DNA of 33,662 bases from Rhizobiaceae bacterium (GTDB lineage Bacteria; Pseudomonadota; Alphaproteobacteria; Rhizobiales; Rhizobiaceae), in NCBI GenBank assembly GCA_020628775.1, contig JAHDEP010000005.1, positions 1 to 33,662 of the forward strand, written 5' to 3'. Position numbers and translations under genes: made by a program. Within the stretch, counting starts at the first letter, position 1. Each line of letters begins with the position of its first letter. Below, in pieces: positions 24,930 through 33,477 of the stretch. The notes below the pieces were generated by a model. It was not told where the DNA came from. It made no database searches and saw only the letters and a list, made by a program, of their open reading frames with translations.

Positions 24930-25075
24930 GATAAATCTCCTGCACGCCTATAGAACCATGTTTATACTGATCTTTTAAGTTCTTTAGCCGATTGGGGCTT
25001 TTTATTGCCAGTAAATAGTTATCCACTTCACTGAATTATGGTTTCTATCTTGGTTTTCTAACCCGATCATGCCTT

Positions 25076-26395
25076 TTAAATCACCGTCTGAATTGCTTGA
25101 TCTAATTTACCCACCACTTCATCAACCTGCGCGTCTGAGATTATAAACGGTGGCGCCAACAGGATGTGATCACCTAGTTTCCCATCAATGGTTCCACCCA
25201 TCGGGTAACAGGCTAATCCGGCCTCAAAGCTTGCCTTTTTGATGTGTTTGTTGATTTGTTTTTCGGGTGCAAACGGTTGTTTGGTTGCTCTGTCTGCTAC
25301 AATTTCTACCCCCAAAAACAAGCCACGTCCTCGGATATCACCGACGTGAGGATGTTGGCCAAATTGCGCATTTAATGCGTTTTTGAGTTTGCCGCCCATT
25401 TCATTCACGCGGTCTAAAAGCCCTCGGTCAATGATGGCTTTTGTTACGGCGAGCCCTGCAGCGCATGCGGTTGGATGCCCAATATAAGTGTGTCCATGTT
25501 GAAAGAAGCCTGAACCGTTTTCAATTGCTTGATAAATTGATGAAGTACACATCATTGCGCCAATGGGTTGATATCCCGCACCGAGGCCTTTTGCGATTGT
25601 TATGATGTCGGGGGAGATATCGTCCTGTTCGCAAGCAAAGAGCGTCCCTGTGCGACCCATGCCGCACATAACTTCATCAAGAATAAGAAGGATACCATAT
25701 TGGTCACAAATTTCTCGAATACGTTTGTAATATCCTTCGACTGGGGGAACAGCCCCTAGTGTTGCACCAACAACGGGTTCTGCAACAAATGCCATGACGG
25801 TTTCCGGGCCAAGTCGCAGGATTTCATCTTCCAGCTCATTGGCAACACGTTGGCCATATTCATATGCAGTTTCACCCGATGATTTTCCTCGATATTCATA
25901 ACATGGAGAAATATGGCTGGTTTCAATCATCAAAGGGGAGAAAGGTTCGCGGCGCCATTGGTTGCCGCCGGTAGCCAGGGCTCCAAGCGTGTTTCCATGA
26001 TAGCTCTGGCGACGTGCGATCACACGGTGACGTTTTCCTTCACCTGCTTCTAGGAAATACTGGCGCGCAAGTTTAAGCGCAGCTTCCACGGCTTCTGATC
26101 CACCGGATACAAAATAAACGCGATCGATATCGCCCGGTGCGTGTTTAACCAAGAGATCCGCTAAATCTTCCGCCTGTTGTGAGGTGAAGAAACTCGTGTG
26201 CGCAAAGGCAACATTATCCAATTGTTGCTTGATAGCGTCCGTTACATCAGGATCTCCATGCCCTAAACATGAAACCGCTGCACCACCTGACCCATCGAAA
26301 TATTCTTTGCCGTTTTGGTCGTAAAGATAGCAACCTTTTCCGGATGCGATTGTTGGTAAGTTGCTTTTTGTATGTCTTGGAAAAACGTGTGCCAT
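25076..26395 (-). CDS. Class III (omega) aminotransferase, PLP-dependent
   Basis: A 439-residue fold-type I aminotransferase. PLP ligands are visible: D240 in LLILDEVMCGMGRTG and lysine K269 in ITIAKGLGAGYQP; SGGSEAVEAALKLAR (97-111) binds the phosphate. It moves an amino group from an omega- or beta-amino compound to a keto acid. It lies 66 bp downstream of the oxidoreductase gene and 146 bp upstream of matB on the same strand. A beta-alanine-like substrate yielding malonate semialdehyde would link it to MatB; taurine or diamines are alternatives. Confidence 0.88.
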   Translation of the reverse strand: MAHVFPRHTKSNLPTIASGKGCYLYDQNGKEYFDGSGGAAVSCLGHGDPDVTDAIKQQLDNVAFAHTSFFTSQQAEDLADLLVKHAPGDIDRVYFVSGGSEAVEAALKLARQYFLEAGEGKRHRVIARRQSYHGNTLGALATGGNQWRREPFSPLMIETSHISPCYEYRGKSSGETAYEYGQRVANELEDEILRLGPETVMAFVAEPVVGATLGAVPPVEGYYKRIREICDQYGILLILDEVMCGMGRTGTLFACEQDDISPDIITIAKGLGAGYQPIGAMMCTSSIYQAIENGSGFFQHGHTYIGHPTACAAGLAVTKAIIDRGLLDRVNEMGGKLKNALNAQFGQHPHVGDIRGRGLFLGVEIVADRATKQPFAPEKQINKHIKKASFEAGLACYPMGGTIDGKLGDHILLAPPFIISDAQVDEVVGKLDQAIQTVI

Positions 26396-26461
26396 AAGGC
26401 TAGTCCTTGATCTGTTATTTTCGTCTCGTAATGTCTAAAACCCTAAGTGGGCGTATTTGAT

Positions 26462-28873
26462 CTAGCTCGTGCGCATTCTTTCCCCTTTGGGATCAAATGC
26501 TGGGCCAAGTTTCACAGTTCCAGAAAACAATGTGCCCGCAATGTTTACATCGAGGCTGCATCCTTCAACACAGCCGAGTGGATCTTCAATATCCGCCAAT
26601 GCGATCGGTGCATTTATACGATAACCAAATGCTGCCGATGTTGTTTTTCCGATGATCTTGCCATTCATAACGACGGGTTCATTACCCAAAGGTACAGCGT
26701 TATTGTCATCTAGAATTATCGATACAATCCTTGATGATGCACCTGCAACCTTTTTCTTTTCAAGTGCTGCCTTTCCGATGAAGTCCTTATTCCAATCAAC
26801 GGCAAATCCTAGACCCGCATCCAGTGGTGAAACATCTGTATCAAGTTCATGGCCATAAGCTAAAAATTTCTTCTCAATACGCATGGAACTTTGTGCAAAT
26901 AGACCTGCAGGTTTTGCACCAAGCGCGACCATCGCATCGTAAATTTTTGTCGCGTTTTGCGCCTTACAAGTGATTTCCCATCCTGCTTCACCCACATAAG
27001 AAAGCCGAACAGCGCGAACATGGCATCCAGCGATATGTGCTTCGCCAACACCGAAATATTTCAACTCGTTCAAAGCATCCGCGCCGAGCTCTTTGGCGAT
27101 TTTCGATGCATCGGGGCCCATTAATCCAAGGACAGCATATTGTGATGTGCTATCGATTATTTCAACGCTTTCATCAGCATTTTTATGATTGTTAAGCCAT
27201 GCAAGGTCGCGCTTTATTGCTGTCGTCCCCACAAACAATCTGTAGTGATCGTCAGCAATGCGGAGCGCGGTTAAATCACTTTCAATCCCGCCTAATTCGT
27301 TGAGGATAGATGTGTAAATCGCGCGGCCAGGTTTGCGATCCATTTGATTGGCGCAGATGCGATTTAAGAAACTACATGCATCATCGCCCTTAACTTCAAT
27401 TTTGCCAAATGTGGATTGGTCAAAGATAGCTGCGCCCTCGTGTGCAACGCGTACTTCTTTACCAACTTGATCGAACCAATCAGGCTTTCCAAATGTCATC
27501 TTGGGTTCGCTGGCTTTATCAAAGTAAAGCGGACGCTCCCATGCATAGAATTGGCCAAAATGCGCGTTTGCTTCCTTCCAGCGCGTATCAAGTGGTGTAG
27601 GTTTTAAATTCCGAGCGGTGTCCCATTGGCGCCCGGGATAAGTGATCTCATAGTGCTTGCCCAAAATTTCTGGCACGCGTTCTGTTAGTGCTTTGACTGA
27701 ATTGAATTCGGCTGGAAATCTCTTTGGGTCAGCTTCATGAAGATCAACTTGCGTGTGGCCATGTTGAATACAATGCGCCAATGCGCGGCCTGCACCGCCG
27801 CCCGTGGCAACGCCGACAGAGTTCATCCCGCATCCAAGATATAACCCTTTTGTTTCAGCTGTTTCACCCAGCATAAATGATCCGTCTGGGGTGAAACTTT
27901 CCGGGCCATTTAATAGCATTTTCACTTCCGCTGTTTCTAAGGCGGGGAGGCGATGAAGGGCATTCAACATCATTGGTTCAAAGTGATCCCAATCCTCACC
28001 GAGAAGTTGGAACGCAAAGTCTTTACCAATGATTTCAGGATCAATGGCTTTCCCCATTGGTTCAAAACAACCAACCAGCAATCCGCCGCTGTCATCACGA
28101 ATATAAAGATGGCCATCATGGTCTGATAAAGTTGGCATGTTGCCTGAAATACCTTCGATCGGCTTGGTAAGAAGATAAAAATGTTCGCATGCCCAAGCAG
28201 GGACTTCTGATTGGACCATGGAAGCAGCTTCGCGGCTCCATAACCCAGTGCATAATGCGATGGCATCACAATTGACAACGCCTTGATCTGTTTCAACGCC
28301 AATGACTTTACCATCCTTTGTGAGGATGCCCGTCACGCCGGTGTTTTCAAATATTTTGGCCCCTCGTTTTTTTGCACCCTTAACCAATGCTGCGCATAAA
28401 TCTGACGGGCTTACGCGGCCATCATCTGGTGACCAAACAGCGCCAACAACATCATCAGCATTCATCAAAGGCCATCGTTCTTTTGCCTCGTCACGGCTAA
28501 CTGTTTCAGCACGTACGCCAAACATGTGGGCGAGCGCTTCCTGACGGCGAATATGGGTCATTCGGTCTTGTGATGTTGCGATCGAAAGCGATCCCTTACT
28601 GATCCAACCCGTTTGCTGCCCGGTTTCCTCTTCAAGGCTTGCGTATAGATCAACAGAATACGAGATAAGATCGGTTAGGTTTTTTGTAGAACGCAGCGCT
28701 CTGACCTGCGCTGCGGAATGCCAAGTTGTACCAGAAGTTAGTTGGTTCCGTTCAAGCAAAATTGCATCTGTCACTCCGTCTTTTGCCAAATGGTAAAGCG
28801 TGGAGCACCCCATAACGCCGCCGCCGATTACAACGACAGAGGCATGGGAGGGGAGAGATTTCGTGGTTGGCAT
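26462..28873 (-). CDS. FAD-dependent oxidoreductase with GcvT domain (dimethylglycine/sarcosine dehydrogenase family)
   Basis: An 803-residue two-part enzyme. Residues 1-390 are a DAO-type FAD domain with GGGVMG at 17-22 and SGTTWHSAAQ at 47-56, where H52 corresponds to the His that binds FAD covalently in DMGDH-type proteins. Residues about 420-800 form the aminomethyltransferase (GcvT) domain that takes the released C1 unit onto tetrahydrofolate. It oxidatively removes an N-methyl group from an N-methylated amino acid. GGAAA lies upstream of the ATG. It is divergent from a TAXI TRAP transporter, a plausible importer for its substrate. The true substrate (dimethylglycine, sarcosine or another N-methyl compound) cannot be told from sequence. 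Confidence 0.9.
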   Translation of the reverse strand: MPTTKSLPSHASVVVIGGGVMGCSTLYHLAKDGVTDAILLERNQLTSGTTWHSAAQVRALRSTKNLTDLISYSVDLYASLEEETGQQTGWISKGSLSIATSQDRMTHIRRQEALAHMFGVRAETVSRDEAKERWPLMNADDVVGAVWSPDDGRVSPSDLCAALVKGAKKRGAKIFENTGVTGILTKDGKVIGVETDQGVVNCDAIALCTGLWSREAASMVQSEVPAWACEHFYLLTKPIEGISGNMPTLSDHDGHLYIRDDSGGLLVGCFEPMGKAIDPEIIGKDFAFQLLGEDWDHFEPMMLNALHRLPALETAEVKMLLNGPESFTPDGSFMLGETAETKGLYLGCGMNSVGVATGGGAGRALAHCIQHGHTQVDLHEADPKRFPAEFNSVKALTERVPEILGKHYEITYPGRQWDTARNLKPTPLDTRWKEANAHFGQFYAWERPLYFDKASEPKMTFGKPDWFDQVGKEVRVAHEGAAIFDQSTFGKIEVKGDDACSFLNRICANQMDRKPGRAIYTSILNELGGIESDLTALRIADDHYRLFVGTTAIKRDLAWLNNHKNADESVEIIDSTSQYAVLGLMGPDASKIAKELGADALNELKYFGVGEAHIAGCHVRAVRLSYVGEAGWEITCKAQNATKIYDAMVALGAKPAGLFAQSSMRIEKKFLAYGHELDTDVSPLDAGLGFAVDWNKDFIGKAALEKKKVAGASSRIVSIILDDNNAVPLGNEPVVMNGKIIGKTTSAAFGYRINAPIALADIEDPLGCVEGCSLDVNIAGTLFSGTVKLGPAFDPKGERMRTS

Positions 28874-29242
28874 AATGTTTTTCCATGTTGTGATTTAATG
28901 CGTTTCACATCTGAAACATATATTTCAGCTATTGACAATAAAAAATTCATTTGTAACATTTGTTTCAAATTTTGGGTTTGAAGAACGAGACAAGTTGTCA
29001 AAAGCGAACCGCTTTATCGACAAATTCTTGAAGCGATTTTTTACAACTTGGCGCTTTGCGTCCGGAAGCATTTGATTGATCGCTTGACGTAGAAGGCCCG
29101 AAATTTTTCGTCTTGGCTGCGGTGATTGGTTTGTCTGAAACAATGTCCAACAAGGTGGTTTGACGATCAGCGAAGTTATTGAAGGCAAACCAGAGGCTTT
29201 AAGAATTCTGAATTAACGAAACAAAAATAAAGGGAACAACAT
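28874..29242. other. Divergent intergenic region (369 bp)
   Basis: It separates the oxidoreductase operon from the TRAP operon. The left third holds several inverted repeats (listed separately). The right two thirds hold no convincing gene, but the minus frame ending at TGA 28998-29000 is open back to about 29198 and reads protein-like (…KKSLQEFVDKAVRF) without an ATG; it may be a gene remnant. Confidence 0.5.
28901..28966. promoter_or_regulatory. Repeated operator candidates TGAAACA-N2-TGTTTCA
   Basis: Two 16-bp near-palindromes of the same pattern: TGAAACATATATTTCA (28911-28926) and TGTAACATTTGTTTCA (28951-28966), each with one arm mismatch and centres 40 bp apart. The first overlaps a perfect GTTTCA-N4-TGAAAC repeat (28901-28916). 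They lie in the promoter between the oxidoreductase and TRAP genes. The regulator is not identified. Confidence 0.55.
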
Positions 29243-30211
29243 ATGATTACGAAACTTAAAATTGCGACATTGTCGATTGCTGCTGTGACAGCGATGAGCA
29301 CGATGTCACTTGCAGAGCAAAAATTCATCACGATCGGTACAGGTGGTGTTACCGGGGTTTATTACCCAACTGGTGGCGCTATTTGCCGCTTGGTCAACAA
29401 GGATCGTAAAGATCACGGCATCCGCTGCTCGGTGGAATCAACAGGTGGTTCAGTTTACAACACCCGTACAATTCGCCAGGGTGAGCTTGATTTTGGTGTG
29501 GTTCAGTCCGACGTTCAAGCTGCTGGCCTTGCTGGTACTGGTGCATTTGCAGATGATGGTCCTTTCCCTGAATTGCGCGCATTGTTTTCTGTTCACCCTG
29601 AGCCAATGCATGTCATGGCGCGTGTCGATAGCGGCATTACCGATATTGCAGGCATGAAGGGTAAGAAAGTGAATATTGCAAATCCTGGTTCAGGTACGCG
29701 TGTTCTTGCCGAAACTTTGCTGAAATATGAAGGTGTCGAGATTTCAGATTTCGCTCTAGCTGCGGAGCTTAAATCATCTGAGCAATCTGCCGCACTATGT
29801 GATGCAAAAATTGACGCAACAATTTGGGCAGCTGGTCTTCCAAATGGTGCAAGCCAGGAAGCAACGTCTTCATGTGATGTTAAAATCATTCCACTCGCTG
29901 GTGCAGGCATTGATAAATTGTTGGCTGAAAATTCAGCATATGCGCCTGCAACAATCCCGGGTGGTATGTATCCTGGTAACCCTGACGACATTCCATCTTG
30001 GGGTCCGAAAGCAACGTTTGTAACTTCGGCAAACACATCAGATGATGTTGTCTATGCTCTGGTAAAAGCAGTGTTTGATAATTTCGATGACTTTAAGAAA
30101 TTGCACCCGGCGTTTAGCCGATTAGTCGAGGAAGAAATGATCAAAGATGGTCTAACGGCGGACCTTCACCCTGGAGCGGTTAAATACTACAAAGAACGTA
30201 GCTGGATGTAA
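29243..30211 (+). CDS. TAXI-family TRAP transporter solute-binding protein
   Basis: A 322-residue periplasmic protein. The signal peptide is residues 1-24 (ending SLAEQ). The mature N-terminus ITIGTGGVTGVYYPTGGAICRLVN is the hallmark of the TAXI family, followed by SVESTGGSVYNTRTIRQGELDFGVVQSDV. It delivers the ligand to the fused permease downstream. AAAGGGAAC precedes the ATG. Unlike DctP-type TRAP systems, TAXI binding proteins have few known ligands; the divergent N-demethylating oxidoreductase suggests an N-methylated amino acid, by inference. Confidence 0.94.
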   Translation: MITKLKIATLSIAAVTAMSTMSLAEQKFITIGTGGVTGVYYPTGGAICRLVNKDRKDHGIRCSVESTGGSVYNTRTIRQGELDFGVVQSDVQAAGLAGTGAFADDGPFPELRALFSVHPEPMHVMARVDSGITDIAGMKGKKVNIANPGSGTRVLAETLLKYEGVEISDFALAAELKSSEQSAALCDAKIDATIWAAGLPNGASQEATSSCDVKIIPLAGAGIDKLLAENSAYAPATIPGGMYPGNPDDIPSWGPKATFVTSANTSDDVVYALVKAVFDNFDDFKKLHPAFSRLVEEEMIKDGLTADLHPGAVKYYKERSWM

Positions 30212-30223
30212 TCGACAACTCAC

Positions 30224-30252
30224 AAAGGCCATCTCATCGGAGGTGGCCTTTT
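30224..30252 (+). terminator. Intercistronic terminator between TRAP binding protein and permease
   Basis: AAAGGCCATCTC pairs with GAGGTGGCCTTT (12 bp, one G-T pair) around a 4-nt loop, with a short T-run after it. It begins 12 bp after the binding-protein stop and would leave the binding protein in excess over the permease. Confidence 0.8.
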
Positions 30253-30271
30253 CAATTTGAAGGGATTTCTT

Positions 30272-32872
30272 ATGTCCGAGCCAACGACGAATAATCAAAA
30301 TGAGTTTGAAGATCTAATTGCTGAAAGTGATACAGGTGCGCGCGCGCCAACTGGAAGATTTTCGATTAGTGTGCTTTGGAGCATACCGCTGGTTTGGTCA
30401 TTATTTCAATTATGGATCGCCTCTCCACTCCCATTTATTTTTGGTGTTGGTGTGTGGAATGATACACAAACGCGTGCGATCCACTTAGCATTCGCCGTGT
30501 TTTTAGCATTTGTTGCGTTCCCCACTTTAAAGACATCTCCGCGACGACATATCCCAATTCAAGACTGGTTGCTGGCATTTTTAGCCGCGGGCTCATCCGC
30601 ATATATTTGGTTGTTCTATGCTGATATTTCTGGTCGGTCCGGCGCGCCCAATACAACAGATATCGTTGTAGCCGTTATTGGTATTATTTTACTTATGGAA
30701 GCTGCCCGTCGGTCACTTGGCTTCCCTTTAATGGCGGTTGCCGCATTCTTTCTTGCCTATGTGTTTTTTGGCTCATGGGACGGATTGCCAGATATTGTCA
30801 GATGGAAAGGTGCTTCATTACAAAAAGCAATGAGCCATATGTGGCTTACCACCGAGGGGGTCTTCGGGGTTGCGCTTGGGGTCTCTTCCGGTTTTGTGTT
30901 CCTGTTTGTTTTGTTTGGTGCATTGCTTAACCAAGCCGGTGCTGGAAATTACTTTGTTCAAATCGCATTTTCGCTTCTCGGACATATGCGCGGTGGACCT
31001 GCAAAAGCTGCTGTTGTGTCTTCTGCAATGACGGGTCTGATTTCAGGTTCATCTATTGCGAACGTGGTGACAACAGGCACCTTTACTATTCCTTTGATGA
31101 AGCGAGTTGGTTTCTCACCAGAAAAAGCAGGCGCCATTGAGGTTTCTTCGTCAGTCAATGGTGTTCTAACACCGCCGGTTATGGGCGCGGTGGCATTTTT
31201 GATGACCGAATATGTCGGTGTGTCTTATGTCGAGGTGGTTAAAACTGCGATATTACCAGCGGCCATTTCTTATATTGCGCTTGTATATATCGTTCACCTT
31301 GAAGCGTTAAAAAATGACATGCAGGGTCTTGAACGTCCTGAACCACTCGGTCCGATCCAAGCACGATTGATCCGCTTTGGTATCATCGCTTGCTCGGTGA
31401 TAATTTTGTCCTACGCAATATTCTGGATCATTGAAGGTATGAAGATGATCTTTGGCGAGTTATCTGCTTGGCCGATACTAACCTTCTTATTCGCCTCCTA
31501 TGCTTGGCTGATTTATCTATCGGCTAAGCAACCGGATCTGGAATTGGATGATCCTAACCAACCTGTGGTGAAGCTCCCGATTTTCCGCAATATTTCCAGA
31601 TCCGGTCTTTATTACATCGTACCCATCATTGTGTTGATTTGGTTCTTAATTGTTGAGTGGAAATCACCGGCATTTTCGGCCTATTGGGCAACATTATTTA
31701 TGGTAGTTATCCTTCTCACACAGAAGCCACTAAAGGCGCTGTTTAGAGGTGAAGCTAAATGGGCCAGCAAGATAAAAGAAGGAATATCTGATTTAGCTGA
31801 AGGGCTTATCATTGGTGCGCGCAACATGATCGGATTGGCCGCAGCGATGGGTGTAGCAGGGATTATTGTCGGCGCGGTTACGTTAACTGGCGTTGGTCAG
31901 GTCATGGCAGAATTCGTTGAATTTTTATCAGGCGGAAATCTGCTCGCAATGTTGTTCTTTGTAGCGTTGATCTCGATCATTTTGGGCATGGGATTACCAA
32001 CAACTGCGAACTACATCGTTGTCTCATCTCTCATGGCCGGTGTTGTCGTAGAACTCGGCGCTCAATCTGGTTTGATTGTTCCGCTTATCGCTGTTCATAT
32101 GTTTGTATTTTACTACGGCATTATGGCAGATGTGACACCTCCCGTTGGCCTGGCATCCTTTGCAGCTGCTGCGATCTCAGGTGCAGATCCGCTAAAAACA
32201 GGTTTCACTGCGTTTTTCTATTCATTGCGGACCGCATTGTTACCATTCCTTTTCATTTTCAATACCGACCTTTTGTTGATTGATGTTGGGCCAGTCCAAG
32301 CAATTTTTGTGAGTTTGATTGCACTCGCCGCGATGCTGTTATTTGCCGCGGGGACCATGGGGTACTTCATGACCCGAAGTCGGTTGTGGGAATCGTTAGC
32401 ATTGGTTCTTGTTGCTTTGACTTTGTTTAGACCTGGGTTGTTTTTGGATCAGGTTCAACCTCAGTTTATTGAGACAGATTCAGCTCAGATTTTTGAGATT
32501 GCAAAAGCCGCTGAAAACGAGAGCGACATACGTCTGTTGCTGGAAGGTGAAAACATCAATGGTGATCTAGTTTCGTCAACTTTCGTGTTGCCATTGGGTG
32601 AATTTGGTGGTGAGGGCTTTGATCGTCTTGCGCAAAATTCGGGTATCGAATTTATCGAAAGTGACGGCAAAATAATTGTCGATGTCGTTTCATTTGGTAG
32701 TCCTGCGGAAGCTGCAGGTATTGATTTTGACTGGGAACTTAAAACCATAAAAATTGAAAATGATCGCCTGCCAAAGGAGCTGTTTTATATCCCGGCATTC
32801 TTGTTGCTTGGGTTGATAATTTTCTTACAGAGACGTCGACATAAAAGCTCTGAGGAGGAGCTAAATTCATGA
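30272..32872 (+). CDS. TRAP transporter fused permease (DctQ-DctM) with DUF3394/PDZ-like tail
   Basis: An 866-residue membrane protein. I chose ATG 30272 (MSEPTTNNQ), with GAAGGGA 6 bp upstream, over a TTG at 30257. The N-terminal part is the small 4TM subunit, followed by the large DctM subunit: SSAMTGLISGSSIANVVTTG, a gly-rich GLAAAMGVAGIIVGAVTLTG and ILGMGLPTTANYIVVSSLM are typical. The C-terminal ~150 residues outside the DctM core match DUF3394 and include the PDZ-like SFGSPAEAAGIDFDWE before a last membrane helix. It imports the TAXI ligand using an ion gradient. The stop overlaps the UspA start (ATGA). Confidence 0.93.
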   Translation: MSEPTTNNQNEFEDLIAESDTGARAPTGRFSISVLWSIPLVWSLFQLWIASPLPFIFGVGVWNDTQTRAIHLAFAVFLAFVAFPTLKTSPRRHIPIQDWLLAFLAAGSSAYIWLFYADISGRSGAPNTTDIVVAVIGIILLMEAARRSLGFPLMAVAAFFLAYVFFGSWDGLPDIVRWKGASLQKAMSHMWLTTEGVFGVALGVSSGFVFLFVLFGALLNQAGAGNYFVQIAFSLLGHMRGGPAKAAVVSSAMTGLISGSSIANVVTTGTFTIPLMKRVGFSPEKAGAIEVSSSVNGVLTPPVMGAVAFLMTEYVGVSYVEVVKTAILPAAISYIALVYIVHLEALKNDMQGLERPEPLGPIQARLIRFGIIACSVIILSYAIFWIIEGMKMIFGELSAWPILTFLFASYAWLIYLSAKQPDLELDDPNQPVVKLPIFRNISRSGLYYIVPIIVLIWFLIVEWKSPAFSAYWATLFMVVILLTQKPLKALFRGEAKWASKIKEGISDLAEGLIIGARNMIGLAAAMGVAGIIVGAVTLTGVGQVMAEFVEFLSGGNLLAMLFFVALISIILGMGLPTTANYIVVSSLMAGVVVELGAQSGLIVPLIAVHMFVFYYGIMADVTPPVGLASFAAAAISGADPLKTGFTAFFYSLRTALLPFLFIFNTDLLLIDVGPVQAIFVSLIALAAMLLFAAGTMGYFMTRSRLWESLALVLVALTLFRPGLFLDQVQPQFIETDSAQIFEIAKAAENESDIRLLLEGENINGDLVSSTFVLPLGEFGGEGFDRLAQNSGIEFIESDGKIIVDVVSFGSPAEAAGIDFDWELKTIKIENDRLPKELFYIPAFLLLGLIIFLQRRRHKSSEEELNS

Positions 32873-33300
32873 GTAAGTTTATACTCGCCGCGATTGATAT
32901 CGCCCATGCTGAAACGGTTGAACATGTGTTGAAAAAAGCTGCATCTTTATCCAAACTTGAGGATGCAAACTTAGCTGTTGTTACCGTTGTGCCTGATTTT
33001 GGTATGAGCATTGTTGGATCATTCTTTAAGGAAGGCACCGAGGATGGGGTGATGCAAAAGGCAAATGAACAATTGCATGAGATTGTATCTTCATTCCTAG
33101 GCGAGGATGCTAAAGTGAAGCATATCGTCAAACATGGTTCGGCATATGAAGGGATATTGGAGGCAGCTCAAGATCTGAATGCATCTCTCATTGTAATGGG
33201 TGCCCATAGACCAGACTTGCGAGATTATCTTTTGGGTCCAAACGCAGCGCGTGTCGTTCGCCATGCCCAAGCATCGGTTTATGTGGTTAGGGATCATTGA
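32869..33300 (+). CDS. Universal stress protein (UspA), TRAP-associated
   Basis: A 143-residue Usp-fold protein. The C-terminal nucleotide-binding segment is LIVMGAHRPDLRDYLLGPNAARVVRHA, followed by the final strand ASVYVVRD. The usual GxxGxxxxxxxxxG(S/T) loop is modified (GPNA in place of GS/T). It is coupled to the permease by ATGA and has its own strong ribosome site (GAGGAG). TRAP-linked UspA proteins such as TeaD bind ATP and tune transporter activity; the same role is likely here. Confidence 0.9.
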   Translation: MSKFILAAIDIAHAETVEHVLKKAASLSKLEDANLAVVTVVPDFGMSIVGSFFKEGTEDGVMQKANEQLHEIVSSFLGEDAKVKHIVKHGSAYEGILEAAQDLNASLIVMGAHRPDLRDYLLGPNAARVVRHAQASVYVVRDH

Positions 33301-33477
33301 TGTGCTGGAGAAGTGAAATTGGACTGTTTTAGTCGACGATTTTGCGCTTTTCGATGCATCTAAAATACAAGTCGCCGTCAGTAAATCTTCGCAATGTATT
33401 TAAAGCATTGATTAATCACAATCTTGTAGCGTGCCAGAATGATTAGCCCCTAATTTGTGGGCTTGGTGCTGAATTAA
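33301..33477. other. Intergenic stretch after the TRAP operon
   Basis: No gene seen. A short hairpin (AGCCC...GGGCT near 33443-33462) is present without a clear T-tract, so I do not call it a terminator. Confidence 0.4.

Noticed and set aside
24990-25010. AGCC-N6-GGCT hairpin with a T-run upstream of matB
   Set aside because: Oriented for plus-strand transcription, but no plus-strand gene ends there; the stem is only 4 bp.
29593-30036. 147-aa minus-strand ORF inside the TAXI binding-protein gene
   Set aside because: It lies wholly antisense to a well-supported gene and has no family motif; typical shadow ORF.
33443-33462. AGCCC...GGGCT hairpin downstream of uspA
   Set aside because: Short stem and no T-run; terminator not supported.
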